DNA of 64,000 bases from Plantago major (Eukaryota > Streptophyta > Magnoliopsida > Lamiales > Plantaginaceae). Below the pieces are notes generated by a model, which saw only the letters and a list, made by a program, of their open reading frames with translations, had not been told where the DNA came from and ran no database searches. Below are positions 50,641 to 62,060 of this stretch, piece by piece; within the stretch, counting starts at the first letter, position 1, and the number at the start of each line of letters is the position of its first letter. The stretch is taken from contig CM048841.1 in assembly GCA_026545765.1 (NCBI GenBank), forward strand, positions 65,485,354 through 65,549,353. The letters are read 5' to 3'. The position numbers were made by a program, and so were the translations under genes.

Positions 50641-51730
50641 GATCTCATCGCCACCACCGCTATCAGATCTCCACCGTCCACCTCCGGATCTTCGATTTAT
50701 CTTTTTGTACATTTTCGGTATTTTAGATATTTTAATTTGTACATTTTAGGTATTTTAGATATTTATCTTTTATCTTTTTGTACATTTTCGGTATTTTAGT
50801 TTGTATTGTATTATTGTATAATGAATTTGTATAATTATCATTGTATAAAATTTTCGATTTATTGTATAATCGTATTGAATATTGTAGTTTCGATTTGAAT
50901 ATCAACCGAATTATTGTCCGATTTGAATATTGTAGTTTCGATAAATCAATATCTCGTATACGAATACAAATTGGATACGAATTAATCCGTATACGAATAT
51001 GAAAATTCGAATACGGATTTTTTTTTTAAAAAAAAATAGCTTTTCAGCGACGGATAGAATCTATCCATCGTTACATTGGCGACGGATAGAATCTATCCGT
51101 CGCCAATAATCGATTTTAAAAAAAATAAAAAAAAGTCAAAAATGATAATCCGTCGTCCAATCCGTCGCGAATTGGACGACGGATTATTTATCCGTCGCCA
51201 CAACTCCAGTGGGGCGACGGAATTTCTATTCGTCGCCCGATTCGTCACCAGAGCTGGGGCGACGGATCGTTGGTCTGTAGCGACGGATCTATCCGTCGCT
51301 ACAGACCAGTTTTTTTGTAGTGTTTGGACCCGTGTCTTGAGATGGATGGGAATTCAACGTGCTCCTTGCCCGTGGGAGGAGGAGGTCGAGTGGTTATGTA
51401 TGTAGCTGCGGAACAATGCATGGCAAAAGAAGGTGTTGCGGTGTGCTTTCACAGAGACTATATATTCTATCTGGTTGGAGAGGAATCTTGCTGTCTTTCA
51501 GCAGAAACCGGCAAATGCAAGACTGGATGAGCATATAGTCAATAAAATTATAAATAGATGTTGGCAGGATAGGAGTTTACACAAATATTGCGCCATGCTC
51601 ATGTTAAGATAGAGTCCAGAAAATTGTTTTGATTCACTTGGTTGTTTTGATTATTTCGATTACCTGGATCTTCGGATCGGTTGTGTACTTAACTATTGGA
51701 ATGGAATAAAAGTATTTTCGGTTCCAAAAA

Positions 51731-52349
51731 TATGTGTCTCGGCGGATTTTTCAAGAAGCTCGGCCGGTTAGACCGCTAAAACCAAAAACCGTGAAAAACT
51801 ACAAAAAACATTGACTTTCGTATTTTTTAGGAAAATCTTACCTTTTCCAAAACTTTGGCGAGTAAAAGTTTATCACAAGTCACCCAAACTCGAAACTAAT
51901 TTGTGTTTGGAAGTTGAAAATTCGGAACACCGATTTATTTGTCTGTTTGCAACTATAAGTGTGTTTGCAAATGTTAAAAAAGATGTTTATGTACTTTTGA
52001 AGTAGATAAAATAATATTTTATTGTTTTATATTACAACATATGTTGTAACTTCTCTGGAAAAAAGAAGGTAACCGTCACAAGCAGAGAAACAACCAAAAA
52101 GCTACTTCTACCTGCTTTAAGAGAGTAGTATTTTTTTTTTTTTTTTGGGACTAAAATGATCAAATGCCTAAATTATTTTTTTCAAATGCTACCGATTTTT
52201 TTTATTAAAATCAACTCTAATAAAATTTCAGCAAAATCAAGCAAAAACTCACCAATAAAAACATTTGCAAAACACACTATATCGTGTTTCGGAAACGAAA
52301 AATTATTATACGGAACATGTCTATAACTTTTTAATATGTGGCTGGAAAT
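51731..52349. other. Intergenic DNA downstream of the LINE
   Basis: AT-rich, with no convincing gene. One 64-codon open frame (51811-52005) has no recognisable domain and is not called. Confidence 0.4.
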
Positions 52350-52860
52350 GGATGACAATTTAGCCCGTCGAGCCCTGACCCGATCAATCGGGCTTTAGAC
52401 GACCAGAAGTCCACCAATGGGTGGGCTTGGGATTAAAATCAGGTCCCAGGCCCAACTTCAAAGCCATAGTACCAACCTGACATACAATGTACATATTTTA
52501 CACTTATGTGTGTATTCAACTATTTGATTGATTGTGTATCATGTCAGATTACATATTAAACATTAAAATAAAATGATATGGCTAATTGTTTTAGAAATTT
52601 GAAATGAAGAAAATTAAAGGCGGTTTTGAATAAGGAAAAGAAAGGAAAGCGATATATAAAAGCCTGTGTAAAACTTTCATTTTCAAATGAAAAACAAAAT
52701 ATAAAATAATGATTAAAATTATAACCACCATAGATAGATGTCCATAACTGTAATTGTCTGAGCTACTCGGGCACAATTCCAATTTCCAGGCCATGGGCCT
52801 TTTAAAAACAAGCGGGTCTAAACCAAGCCTAAATAGGTCCAGGACGATCCATTGTCATCC
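52350..52860. mobile_element. TIR element, hAT-like (tentative)
   Basis: The left tip GGATGACAAT and the complement of the right tip (GGATGACAAT) are identical 10-mers; inner bases (TTAGCCCGTCGAGCCC) are GC-richer than the surroundings. The flanks do not show a clear 8-bp duplication. Ends of this kind occur in plant hAT-type MITEs. Confidence 0.45.
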
Positions 52861-53376
52861 GTACTTGTGAATCATTTAAAATACATATTGATTAAATCGG
52901 ACCACACGGAGCATCTTTAGTACATGCTACAAAATAATTATAAACCTCTCTAGCTAATTATGTTTCCGGGACTCCCAGACCTCCGGAAGAAACAGTCAGA
53001 TGGCGTCCACCACCTGCTTATAGTTTTAAACTCAATTTCGATGCCTCTTTATGTTGGTATTCGTATTGCAGCAATTATTCGAGATGGTGCGGGTCAGTTT
53101 CATGCTTGGATGCAAAAGAAAGTCAAGAACATTCAGGATGTGGAGGTCACAGACGACTATGCATCTCCAGCAGCTGTGCAATTAGCCTCAGAACTCAATT
53201 TGCGGCACATTATTTTGAAGGTGATTGTTTGAGAGTTATTCAATAACTCAATAAGACGGAACTTGCTTTGTCTTTAGCAGGAAGGATCATTATCAACATT
53301 AAAATAATGGGTTGTTCTTTTGATTCTTGTAATTTTTTCGGTTATTCGTAGAGACGGTAATAAGCTAACTCACTTA

Positions 53377-54895
53377 GGTTATGTTCTCTTCAACTCAAAA
53401 CTCATTCAGTTCAGTTAAGTTAAGTTCCATTCAGTTCAGTTCAGTTCATTAAATTCATATTATTATTATTGTTGTTGTTATTATTATTATTATTTTATTA
53501 TTTATTTACATATCCGATCTTTTGTACGAGGAAAATAAGAAAATTTATCCAATTGAGTTATTTTAAACTTTTTTTTTCTTTCTTTTTAATACGACTTTTA
53601 GTAGATCAATGAAATAGAGTATAGTTACAATTCGAATTACCCTTCTTTTCTACCGTAACATGTGAGTTAAGATAAGAAACTACAGTAACCTGAGACTACC
53701 ATACAATCTGGTTCACATACTCTGTACGTACTTCTCTAACAAAAAAATCTACATGTTCTTTTGTTGGAAGATATAAGAACAGTAGAATTAAACTCAGAAG
53801 CTAACGTTGAGTTTTTTTCTCAAACTTAACAAATAAAAAACAAGTTAAGCCAAATCAAAGTCCAACCAAACTCTACAAGTCTTTCAAATGACTCTCAAAA
53901 ACTCCAAAATAAGTTAAACCAAACCAAAGTTAAGCTTTTAATTATTTTATTTGCCGAACATTGTCCATGCTCTTGTAAACGTTTTCAAGTTGTAATAAAT
54001 TTCACCGATTAAAAAAAAACTAGATAAAGACAGTTTGTACGACGATTAAAATTCGGTTTTAATCGAGTTATCATTCTCATTAGGGGTGCACGTTCGGATT
54101 AATCCGATCCAATCCGATCCGAAGTTCGGATCAATCCGAAGTTTCGGACCACTAAAGGCTCAATCCGAAATCCGATCCGAACGATCGGATCGGATTTCGG
54201 ATTAATCCGAAAAAGATCGGATTGGATCGGATTTAATCCGAACTTTAATTAAAAAAAAAAAAACTGAAATAGCATTTCGTGGCCAAATTAAATACTAGTT
54301 CAGTAGTTCCACATTCAAAATAAACAAAATAAAGTTCACAATTTTACTTCAAGTCCAAAACAACAAATACGAAAAGTTTGGAGTTCATGTTCTATTTTGT
54401 ATTTTGTTTGGGCTAACTTTCTATTTTGTATTTTGTTTGGCTGAATAAGGGGAAAAATATATTTTTTTAATTAATTCGGATTTTCGGATTAATCCGAAAA
54501 TTCGACGGATCGGATTAATCCAAAAATCTTCGGATCTAAAATATCATAATCCGTAATCCGATCCGTATACATCGGATCGGATCGGATTTTTGGATCGAAT
54601 TTTCGGATTTCGGATTTTATGATCACCCCTAATTCTCATATTGTTTTCAACGCGGTTAGTTTTAAAGTTTGTTATACAATAATAAATAAAAAGGTAAAGT
54701 GACAGAAAAAGAGTAGGAAGAGTGTGAGAAAGATGACAAAAATAATATGTTTTTTTTAATTGTGATTATATATACCATCATATAATTGTTATTATTATTA
54801 CAAAATAATTTCTTCAGTTCAGTTCAGTTCAGTTCGTTTCAGTTTCAGTTCCATTCAGTTCAGTTCAGAAAATTGCAGTTGAAGAGAACAGAGCC
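53377..54895. mobile_element. PIF/Harbinger-like element with TTA duplication
   Basis: The left end GGTTATGTTCTCTTCAACT and the complement of the right end (GGCTCTGTTCTCTTCAACT) form the TIR, followed on both sides by CAGTTCAGTTCAG repeats. TTA lies at 53374-53376 and 54896-54898, the standard 3-bp Harbinger duplication. The interior is AT-rich with no transposase and contains a hAT-like MITE. Removing element plus one TTA restores the RNase H frame (CAC TTA CTA). Confidence 0.75.
54081..54631. mobile_element. hAT-like MITE with perfect 8-bp duplication
   Basis: The tips are TAGGGGTG and CACCCCTA. ATTCTCAT lies at 54073-54080 and 54632-54639, an exact 8-bp duplication. The 551-bp interior is filled with GGATCGGATT/AATCCGATCC phrases in both orientations and codes for nothing. 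It is nested in the Harbinger-like element. Confidence 0.9.
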
Positions 54896-55769
54896 TTACT
54901 AGCATAAGACTATGATGCACTGTTCTGGCACCACTTCTATTCCCGTTTGCAACCCGGATGTATTGCGATTTCTATACCTGAGATTATAATATTTGAAGTT
55001 CTCAAAAGAAAAACACAAAGTCTCATAAGAAACGGTCTTTAGTTAATTTATCTAGAAACGGGATTGTTTTGCAATTTACCATTACATATGTGTTTTAACC
55101 TATTTTCGCGGATCCTCTTGCGGATCCGGGTCAGTACCACTTTCATCACGGGTCAGGTTTATAAGGCTCTATTCTTTCTTCCTTTTTAGACAGTTTTTTC
55201 ACCTGTCACTACTGTTCTCTCCCATTTTCTCTTATGCAACTGCTCTTTAGAGTGAGATCTTACTACTCTCCTGCTCAAATCTGTTAGAAACTTGTTTGTA
55301 AGTGTTTTGTTATAGTTATCGTTGTGTGATTTTGTTTATTTTTCAGTTTTTTGTGTTCTAGGGTTTCGTTCGAGTTTTTTTTTTCGCGATTTTTTTTGTA
55401 GTATGAGGCGTAATAATGCTTGCATATGAAAAAATAAGGTATACAACGTTTTTAAATTCTTTCGCATATGGCTATGTTCTCAACCATATTGCCCATGTTC
55501 TCTGGAATATGTCTTATGTTTTCATTATAACCTGACAGTCATTTTATGCTCTGTTTTTTACAATATTACCTTGAGTTTTGGTCTTTACTGTATTTTTCTA
55601 TGATCTTACGTATATGCACTATCTTCTCATCAATATACTCTATGTTCTTAGAAATATCCACTATGTTTACATATATGAACATCTTTTTTTTTTTTTTTTG
55701 CAGTGTAATCCATATTCTCTACCACCTAGCCTATATGCATTTTATTTATAGCATAGTTGGTTTGGTTGA

Positions 55770-57140
55770 GAACATAGTGGTTTTTTTTGCTTGTTGTGTT
55801 CTGTGAAACATAGTTAGTATCTATGCTTTTGAGAATATAGTTGTCATTGTTCTGTTGAGATCATAGATGTTTTATATTGAGATGTTAACTTTGTTTTTGT
55901 TGAGATCATAGTTTTTTTGGTTGAGAACATAGTAGTTTATGTTGAGATCATAGGATGTTTTGCTTGAGAACATAGCTGTTTATGTTGAGATCATAGACAG
56001 TTTTCTTGAGAACATAGTGTCTTTGGTTGAGAACATATATAGTTGTGTATGTTGAGATCATAGATTTATTTTTTTGCTTGAGAACATAGTTGTTTATATT
56101 GTAATCATACCTTGTATTCTTCAGTTTTTATGGATTATGATCTCAATATAAGTACCTATGATCTCAGTGTTATACGCTATGATCTCATTATTATACGCTA
56201 TGATATCAGTGTTATATATGCAGTGATACTTTTGTTCAGAACTAGGATCTCATTGTTATTCTATATGATATCATTATTGTACATTATGATCTCAGTGTTA
56301 TGTCTGTTGTGATACTTTTGTTCCGAATTATGATCTCAATATAAGAAGCTATGATCTTATTGTTATCCTGTATGATTTCAGTATTATACCGTATGAACTC
56401 AATATAAATAAAAAGAACACAAACACAGTGATTAAGAAAAACATAATCTTTTATTGATAAAAGCATTCTACTCAATGTTGAATTATTACATAGATTGAAA
56501 ACAGGAAAAATATAAGATTACAACCGCTGCATTCCCTCCACAAATTTGATAGCTTCAGTCATGTAGAGGTTCTCAAAAGAACCACCCCTACCACCTCCCA
56601 TTGAATAGAGGTTGACAAGCTGGTTTCTCAACTGAGAAGCCCACATCAGACGTTGAGGGTGGCGAAGTTCAATCAGCTCTAGACGAGCTACAATGTCTGC
56701 AGTCCTCATCAGTGGTGGGAGTGTTGAATCCTCCCTCAAACACTCTCTGAGATCATAGCATTAGATGCAGAGAACATAGAAATTATGATAGAGATCATAA
56801 TACTAGAGGCAGAGAACATAGCAATGACAAATACAGATCATAGCATTAGTGGCAGAGAACATAGAAATTATAACAGAGATCATAGCATTAGATGCATACA
56901 ACATAGCAATTATGATAGGGATCATAATACTAGAGGCAGATAACATAGCAATGAAAAATACAGATCATAGCATTAGTGGCAGAGAACATAGAAATTATAA
57001 TAAAGATCATAGCATTAGATGCAGAGAACATAACAATTATGATAGAGATCATAATACTAGAGGCAGAGAACATAGTGATAATAATATAGATCATAGCAGT
57101 AGTGACAGAGAACATAGTGATTATATTACAGATCATAGCG
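55770..57140. repeat. Array of GAGAACATAG and GAGATCATAG motifs
   Basis: At least 35 copies or close variants of two decamers occur here and in the flanking arms, spaced roughly 15-45 bp. They are mainly forward at 55770-56110 and 56740-57140, and reversed (CTATGATCTC) at 56130-56390. Spacer text varies, so this is not a plain satellite. Confidence 0.85.
56518..56739 (-). other. Orphan open frame of 73 codons
   Basis: Reads REDSTLPPLMRTADIVAR ... VNLYSMGGG to TAA at 56518, without an ATG. A CTCAG acceptor-like site lies just upstream, so it could be a terminal exon. Composition is protein-like and less AT-rich than the surroundings. Not recognised. Confidence 0.3.
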
Positions 57141-57355
57141 AGAACATAGTGATTATATTATGTCTGTAACAACTTCACATCGAGTTCGTAGTATAATTTT
57201 TACAGAACAAAAAGGCTGAAATCATAGCAGTATTGGAAGAGAACATGGACCTGTGGTTTGAATCACTATAGGAACATAAGTAATATTATTGAGAACATAC
57301 CACATACATGAAAGAACATAGAAACGTTGTACATACAAAACGACTATCAACTTTT

Positions 57356-58170
57356 GATGATTGAGGTCAGATCTTGAATGAAAACACCGTCTGATCCTTA
57401 TGCAAACATGATTACACCTTGTTAATGCATAAACAACAACAACAACAACAACAACATCAATGAGCAACTATTTCATAGCAAACAGAGAAGATATTGTTGA
57501 GAACATAGGGTATATTAGTGAGAAGATAGTTCATATACGTAAAAACATAGAAAATACAATAAAAAATAGAATTCAAAATAATATGTCGAAAAACAGAGCA
57601 CAAAACGACTGTCAGGTTTTGAATGAAAACATAGGACATATTCCAGAGAACATAAGTAATATTCTTGAGAACATAGCACATAGAAACAATGTATACTTTA
57701 TTTTTCCAGATCTGAGTTGATGATTGAGGTCGGATCTTGATTAAAAACACTGTCTGATCATTATGCAAGCATGATTACACATTGTGAATGCATAAACAAC
57801 AACAACATCAATGAGCAACTATTTCATAGAAAACATTTTAGATATTGTTGAGAACATAGGGTATATTAGTGAGAAGATAGGACATATATGTAAAAACATA
57901 GGAAAATACAAGCAGTACAAAAAATATGTCGAAAAACAGAGCACAAAACGACTGTCGGGTTTTGAATGAAAACATAGGACATATTCCAGAGAACATAGGT
58001 AATATTCTTGAGAACATAGCACATACAGGACTAAACATAGAAACGTTGTATACCTTATTTTTCCAGATCTGAGTTGATGATTGATGTCGGATCTTGATTA
58101 AAAACATTGTCCGATCCTTATGCAAGCATGATTACACCTTGTGAATGCATAAACAACAACAACATCAATG
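57356..58170. repeat. Tandem repeat, period about 360 bp
   Basis: The landmark GATGATTGA(G/T)GTC(A/G)GATCTTGA starts near 57356, 57719 and 58076 (spacing 363 and 357). Each unit continues through ATGCATAAACAACAAC and TGTTGAGAACATAGGG; the third is partial. The array lies in the right arm of the 55-58.7 kb element. Confidence 0.85.
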
Positions 58171-59015
58171 AATTACCATCAAAACACGAAAATATAGATG
58201 AATAGTTCTAGATCTACAATTTTTTGAACTTGATTTTTTCAAATCTATGTGGACTCGAAGCTATCTTATCATTCGAAACATGAATCAACTATGTATCAGT
58301 CTGTAATCAATCATAATATCAACTACATAGCTTGTTTTTTCGTAAGATTGGTTGAAAAAAATCAAAAATTCGTTTGAATCATGTCTAACCTTTTTTGTTG
58401 TTCGTTTTTTTTCTGTAGATTCCTGAAGAAATAGCAGCTAATGTTGCCGATCGATCGATTTGTTGCGTTTTTCCGGTGAATTAATGGTTGAATCGAGCTT
58501 TTTTTTGGAGAATTTTAGAGAGAGAAAGTAGTGAGAGAAAGAAGCACATAAATTAATGGCGAAATGTGGTTTTTTCTGTTGGTTTGTAGCATATATATAC
58601 CGACCCGTATCACAAACAGTCCGATCCGCCTTCTTGCCCTTGGGTTGGGGTGTTTTTGAAAAGTTATTTTTTATTGGAATTAATAAGTAATGAATAGAAA
58701 CTATGTTTTTATGTCTCTATCTATAGTGCGTTTATTAGGAAACTTACTCAAAGAATAAAGGAAAAAAAAAATCCCGGGAAATATAACAATTGCAAATTCA
58801 AGACCGTGATGCAGTATAAATGGATTCTCCTTTCCGTTGGGCCTTCTGGAAAGCCTAGTTGGGCCAGTTTTCTTTGGATAATAGTTGGGCATTTTCTGTA
58901 AGAAGCAAATCAGCAATCGAGTTAGAATGAGTTTAAAACTGGCCAAGTACGTCCTCCAATCTAGATTAGTACTTTGGTGCATTTCGGTTCAGGGTCACAA
59001 TTTATAAAGTATTTA

Positions 59016-59294
59016 CTCCCTCCGTTCCAATAGAACATGTCCAGTTTACTGTTCATGCAAATAAATTATGAAGAGTAATATTATAACACTATATAGTACA
59101 TGTGAGGTTTACTTTCTAACTTTATTAGTAGTTAGTTTAATTGTTTAAGTTACTTTTTAACTTTTTTAGGAGTAGTAGATTTTATAAAATTATATGGAGT
59201 AATTGTTACTAAAATGGCAAAGAAATGAAAGTGGACAACTCTACCGAGACGTCCAAAATGACAAAAGTGGACAGTTTTTATGGGACGGAGGGAG
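59016..59294. mobile_element. Stowaway-type (Tc1/mariner) MITE
   Basis: Begins CTCCCTCCGTTCC and ends GGGACGGAGGGAG, flanked by TA at 59014-59015 and 59295-59296. These are the classic Stowaway end sequence and TA duplication. 279 bp, AT-rich, non-coding. Confidence 0.9.
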
Positions 59295-59359
59295 TATGTA
59301 TATACCGTGTGTTAAGTATTTATGTATACAATAACATTACAGTGTATATATAAACTATT

Positions 59360-60167
59360 GGGGAAAAAAAATCATTTTTTATACCTTAAGTTGTGACAGT
59401 TACCGTTTTGGTACATTTAGTTGTGACCGTCCAATTTTGGTACCTTATGTTTCGTATGTGTCCAATTTTGGTACTCCGTTAGTCAAACTTAACAGAACCG
59501 TTAATTTTGACCGAATTAGTAGGAATTAGCGTGAATTAGTCGATATTCCGTCAAGTTCACGCGCTCTTGATAAAATATTAATAAATTTTAATTAAAAAAG
59601 TAAATATTTCTTTACATATTATAAGGCTCGATTTTTAGGATATGTTACTAATTCAACAAAAATAAGTAAATAGCATTTTAAAATGTTTTTGCACTCACGA
59701 TTAAATTTGCAGGTTTATAAGACAATATATTCAAAGAACTTCGAATGAATTTCATGACTTGTTTTAAACTGAAATGGTAATCTTCTACATAATGCAGCAT
59801 GTGTTCAGATTGATAAGAAATGTACTTAGTTTTGAACTAGCCAAAATAAAAATTCACCATAATCGGAGAGTAGTTAGTGGTGAAAGTTCGGCACAACATA
59901 CAAAAATTCACCATAAATTTTTTAATTAAATTTTATTAATATTTTAGTAAGAGCGCGTGTAGTTCACGCGTCAACTTGACGGAAAATCGACTAATTCACG
60001 TTAATTCTTACTAATTCGGTCAAAATTAACGGTTCTGTCAAGTTTGACTAATTGAGTACCAAAATTGAACAAATACAAAATATAAGGTACCAAAATTGAA
60101 CGTTCACAATTAAAGGTACCAAAACGGTAACTGTCACAACTTAAGGTACCAAAAATGAATTTTTCTC
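59360..60167. mobile_element. Mutator-type non-autonomous element with 9-bp duplication
   Basis: TAAACTATT lies at 59351-59359 and 60168-60176, an exact 9-bp duplication. Inverted ends of about 230 bp share ACCTTAAGTTGTGACAGTTA, ACCAAAATTG-type phrases, AACGGTTCTGT and AGTTCACGCG. The short AT-rich centre (about 59600-59920) has no gene. Confidence 0.88.
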
Positions 60168-60470
60168 TAAACTATTGGAGTTGTCCAATTGATTACTTAA
60201 TTTAATTTAAATTGGACTCATTTGTAATATAGATTGAAATTTAGACTTTAATTACAAAAACTCAACATGTCTTCTCCAATAAAATTTCAAACCCTAATTC
60301 AATCCGAACAAAATCAATTAATCATTATAAAAAAAAGTATTATTCAATTAAATTTCAAGTTATAATTCAACCTTAATAATTCATCGTTAAAAAAACAACG
60401 AGAATCAATTTTAATTTAATTTCCAACATCTTCAATTAAATTACAACCTTTTCAAATGAAATTAATAATA

Positions 60471-62051
<1,581 letters not shown>

Positions 62052-62060
62052 GTAATAGTA

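Larger units (their letters stand above)
50024..51322. mobile_element. Non-autonomous CACTA element inserted in the LINE
   Basis: The left end CACCACAAGAAATCAGG and the complement of the right end (CACTACAAAAAAACTGG) form the CACTA-type TIR. TTT lies on both sides (50021-50023 and 51323-51325), the 3-bp duplication of this superfamily. Both subterminal zones are packed with GCGACGGAT(A) hairpins. The interior is a CCACCA/CTCC-rich tract (about 50356-50640) and AT-rich DNA with no transposase. Counting one TTT, the host LINE frame reads on as SRQIWTRVLRW, which confirms both borders. It shares subterminal motifs with the TNP2-bearing element at 7-14 kb. Confidence 0.9.
46983..51612 (+). pseudogene. 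LINE ORF2 (endonuclease, reverse transcriptase, zf-RVT), broken and split
   Basis: ATG at 46983 (MIVWNIRGLNKAV). The apurinic-type endonuclease domain runs to about 47600 (LLETRVKKDKM, VVGDFNNVLHYEDR, DHFTWSNRR). Reverse transcriptase spans about 48300-49150 with NKAPGIDGFNARFFK, AFLPGKVIHDNILL, DLQKAYDTVEW, GLRQGDPISPLLF and the catalytic FADD (CFADDLLLF). The zf-RVT motif is CSFCPADESMEHLFFQCPF. In-frame stops lie at 47022, 47580 and 47589, and a frameshift lies near 48600. The CACTA element at 50024-51322 splits the C-terminus; beyond it the frame resumes as TRVLRWMGIQRAPCPWEE before ending. Not functional as it stands. Confidence 0.88.
45530..51730 (+). mobile_element. L1-type LINE, nearly full length, broken, hosting a CACTA element
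   Basis: Contains ORF1 (45547-46980) and ORF2 (from 46983), then a 3' end with GGAATAAAAGTATTTTCGG and a short A-run at 51726-51730. It resembles the LINE 3' end at 21068. A CACTA element sits at 50024-51322. The 5' end is uncertain: ORF1 is open upstream to about 45547 without a good ATG, so some 5' sequence may be missing. No target duplication is identified. Without the CACTA insertion the LINE is about 4.9 kb. Confidence 0.85.
52975..54985 (+). pseudogene. Retroelement-type RNase H (RVT_3) fragment, split by a transposon
   Basis: Landmarks are YSFKLNFDAS (first acidic residue), AAIIRDGAG, DVEVTDDYASPAAVQLA, then RDGNKLTHL just before 53377, followed after the inserted element by LA and YDALFWHHFYSR (54896-54960). 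This is the RNase H-like domain of plant LINE-type or orphan RNase H proteins. Several frame changes exist, so it is dead. The Harbinger-like element at 53377-54895 sits between L and A of the THLA motif. Confidence 0.65.
55060..58692. mobile_element. Long-inverted-repeat element packed with GAGA(A/T)CATAG motifs, probably Mutator-like
   Basis: The left arm (about 55060-55700) and right arm (about 57480-58692) are inverted relatives: ATAATGCTTGCATA plus AAAAATAAGGTATACAACGT at 55415-55455 match the complement around 58050-58130, and CTATGTTCTC...TCTGGAATATGT matches the complement near 57965-58015. The outer parts share GCGGATC and ACGGGTC. Candidate 9-bp duplications TCTAGAAAC (55051-55059) and AATAGAAAC (58693-58701) agree at 7 of 9. 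No transposase was recognised; a 74-codon orphan frame lies at 56518-56739. The exact ends are less secure than the inverted arms. Confidence 0.65.

Noticed and set aside
50342-50712. Three overlapping Gly/Val/Trp-rich open frames on the minus strand
   Set aside because: They translate a CCACCA/CTCC low-complexity tract inside a non-autonomous CACTA element.
52350-52860. Firm hAT assignment for the GGATGACAAT-ended element
   Set aside because: The tips match, but no 8-bp duplication is present, so only a tentative TIR element is reported.
55770-57140. CRISPR-like array of short repeats
   Set aside because: Repeat units are 10 bp with irregular spacing and mixed orientation, in a plant transposon; there are no cas genes and the setting is nuclear eukaryotic DNA.
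56849-57169. 106-codon plus-strand frame rich in Asn, Ile, Arg and Glu
   Set aside because: It is the GAGA(A/T)CATAG array read in frame; the periodic peptide reflects the DNA repeat.
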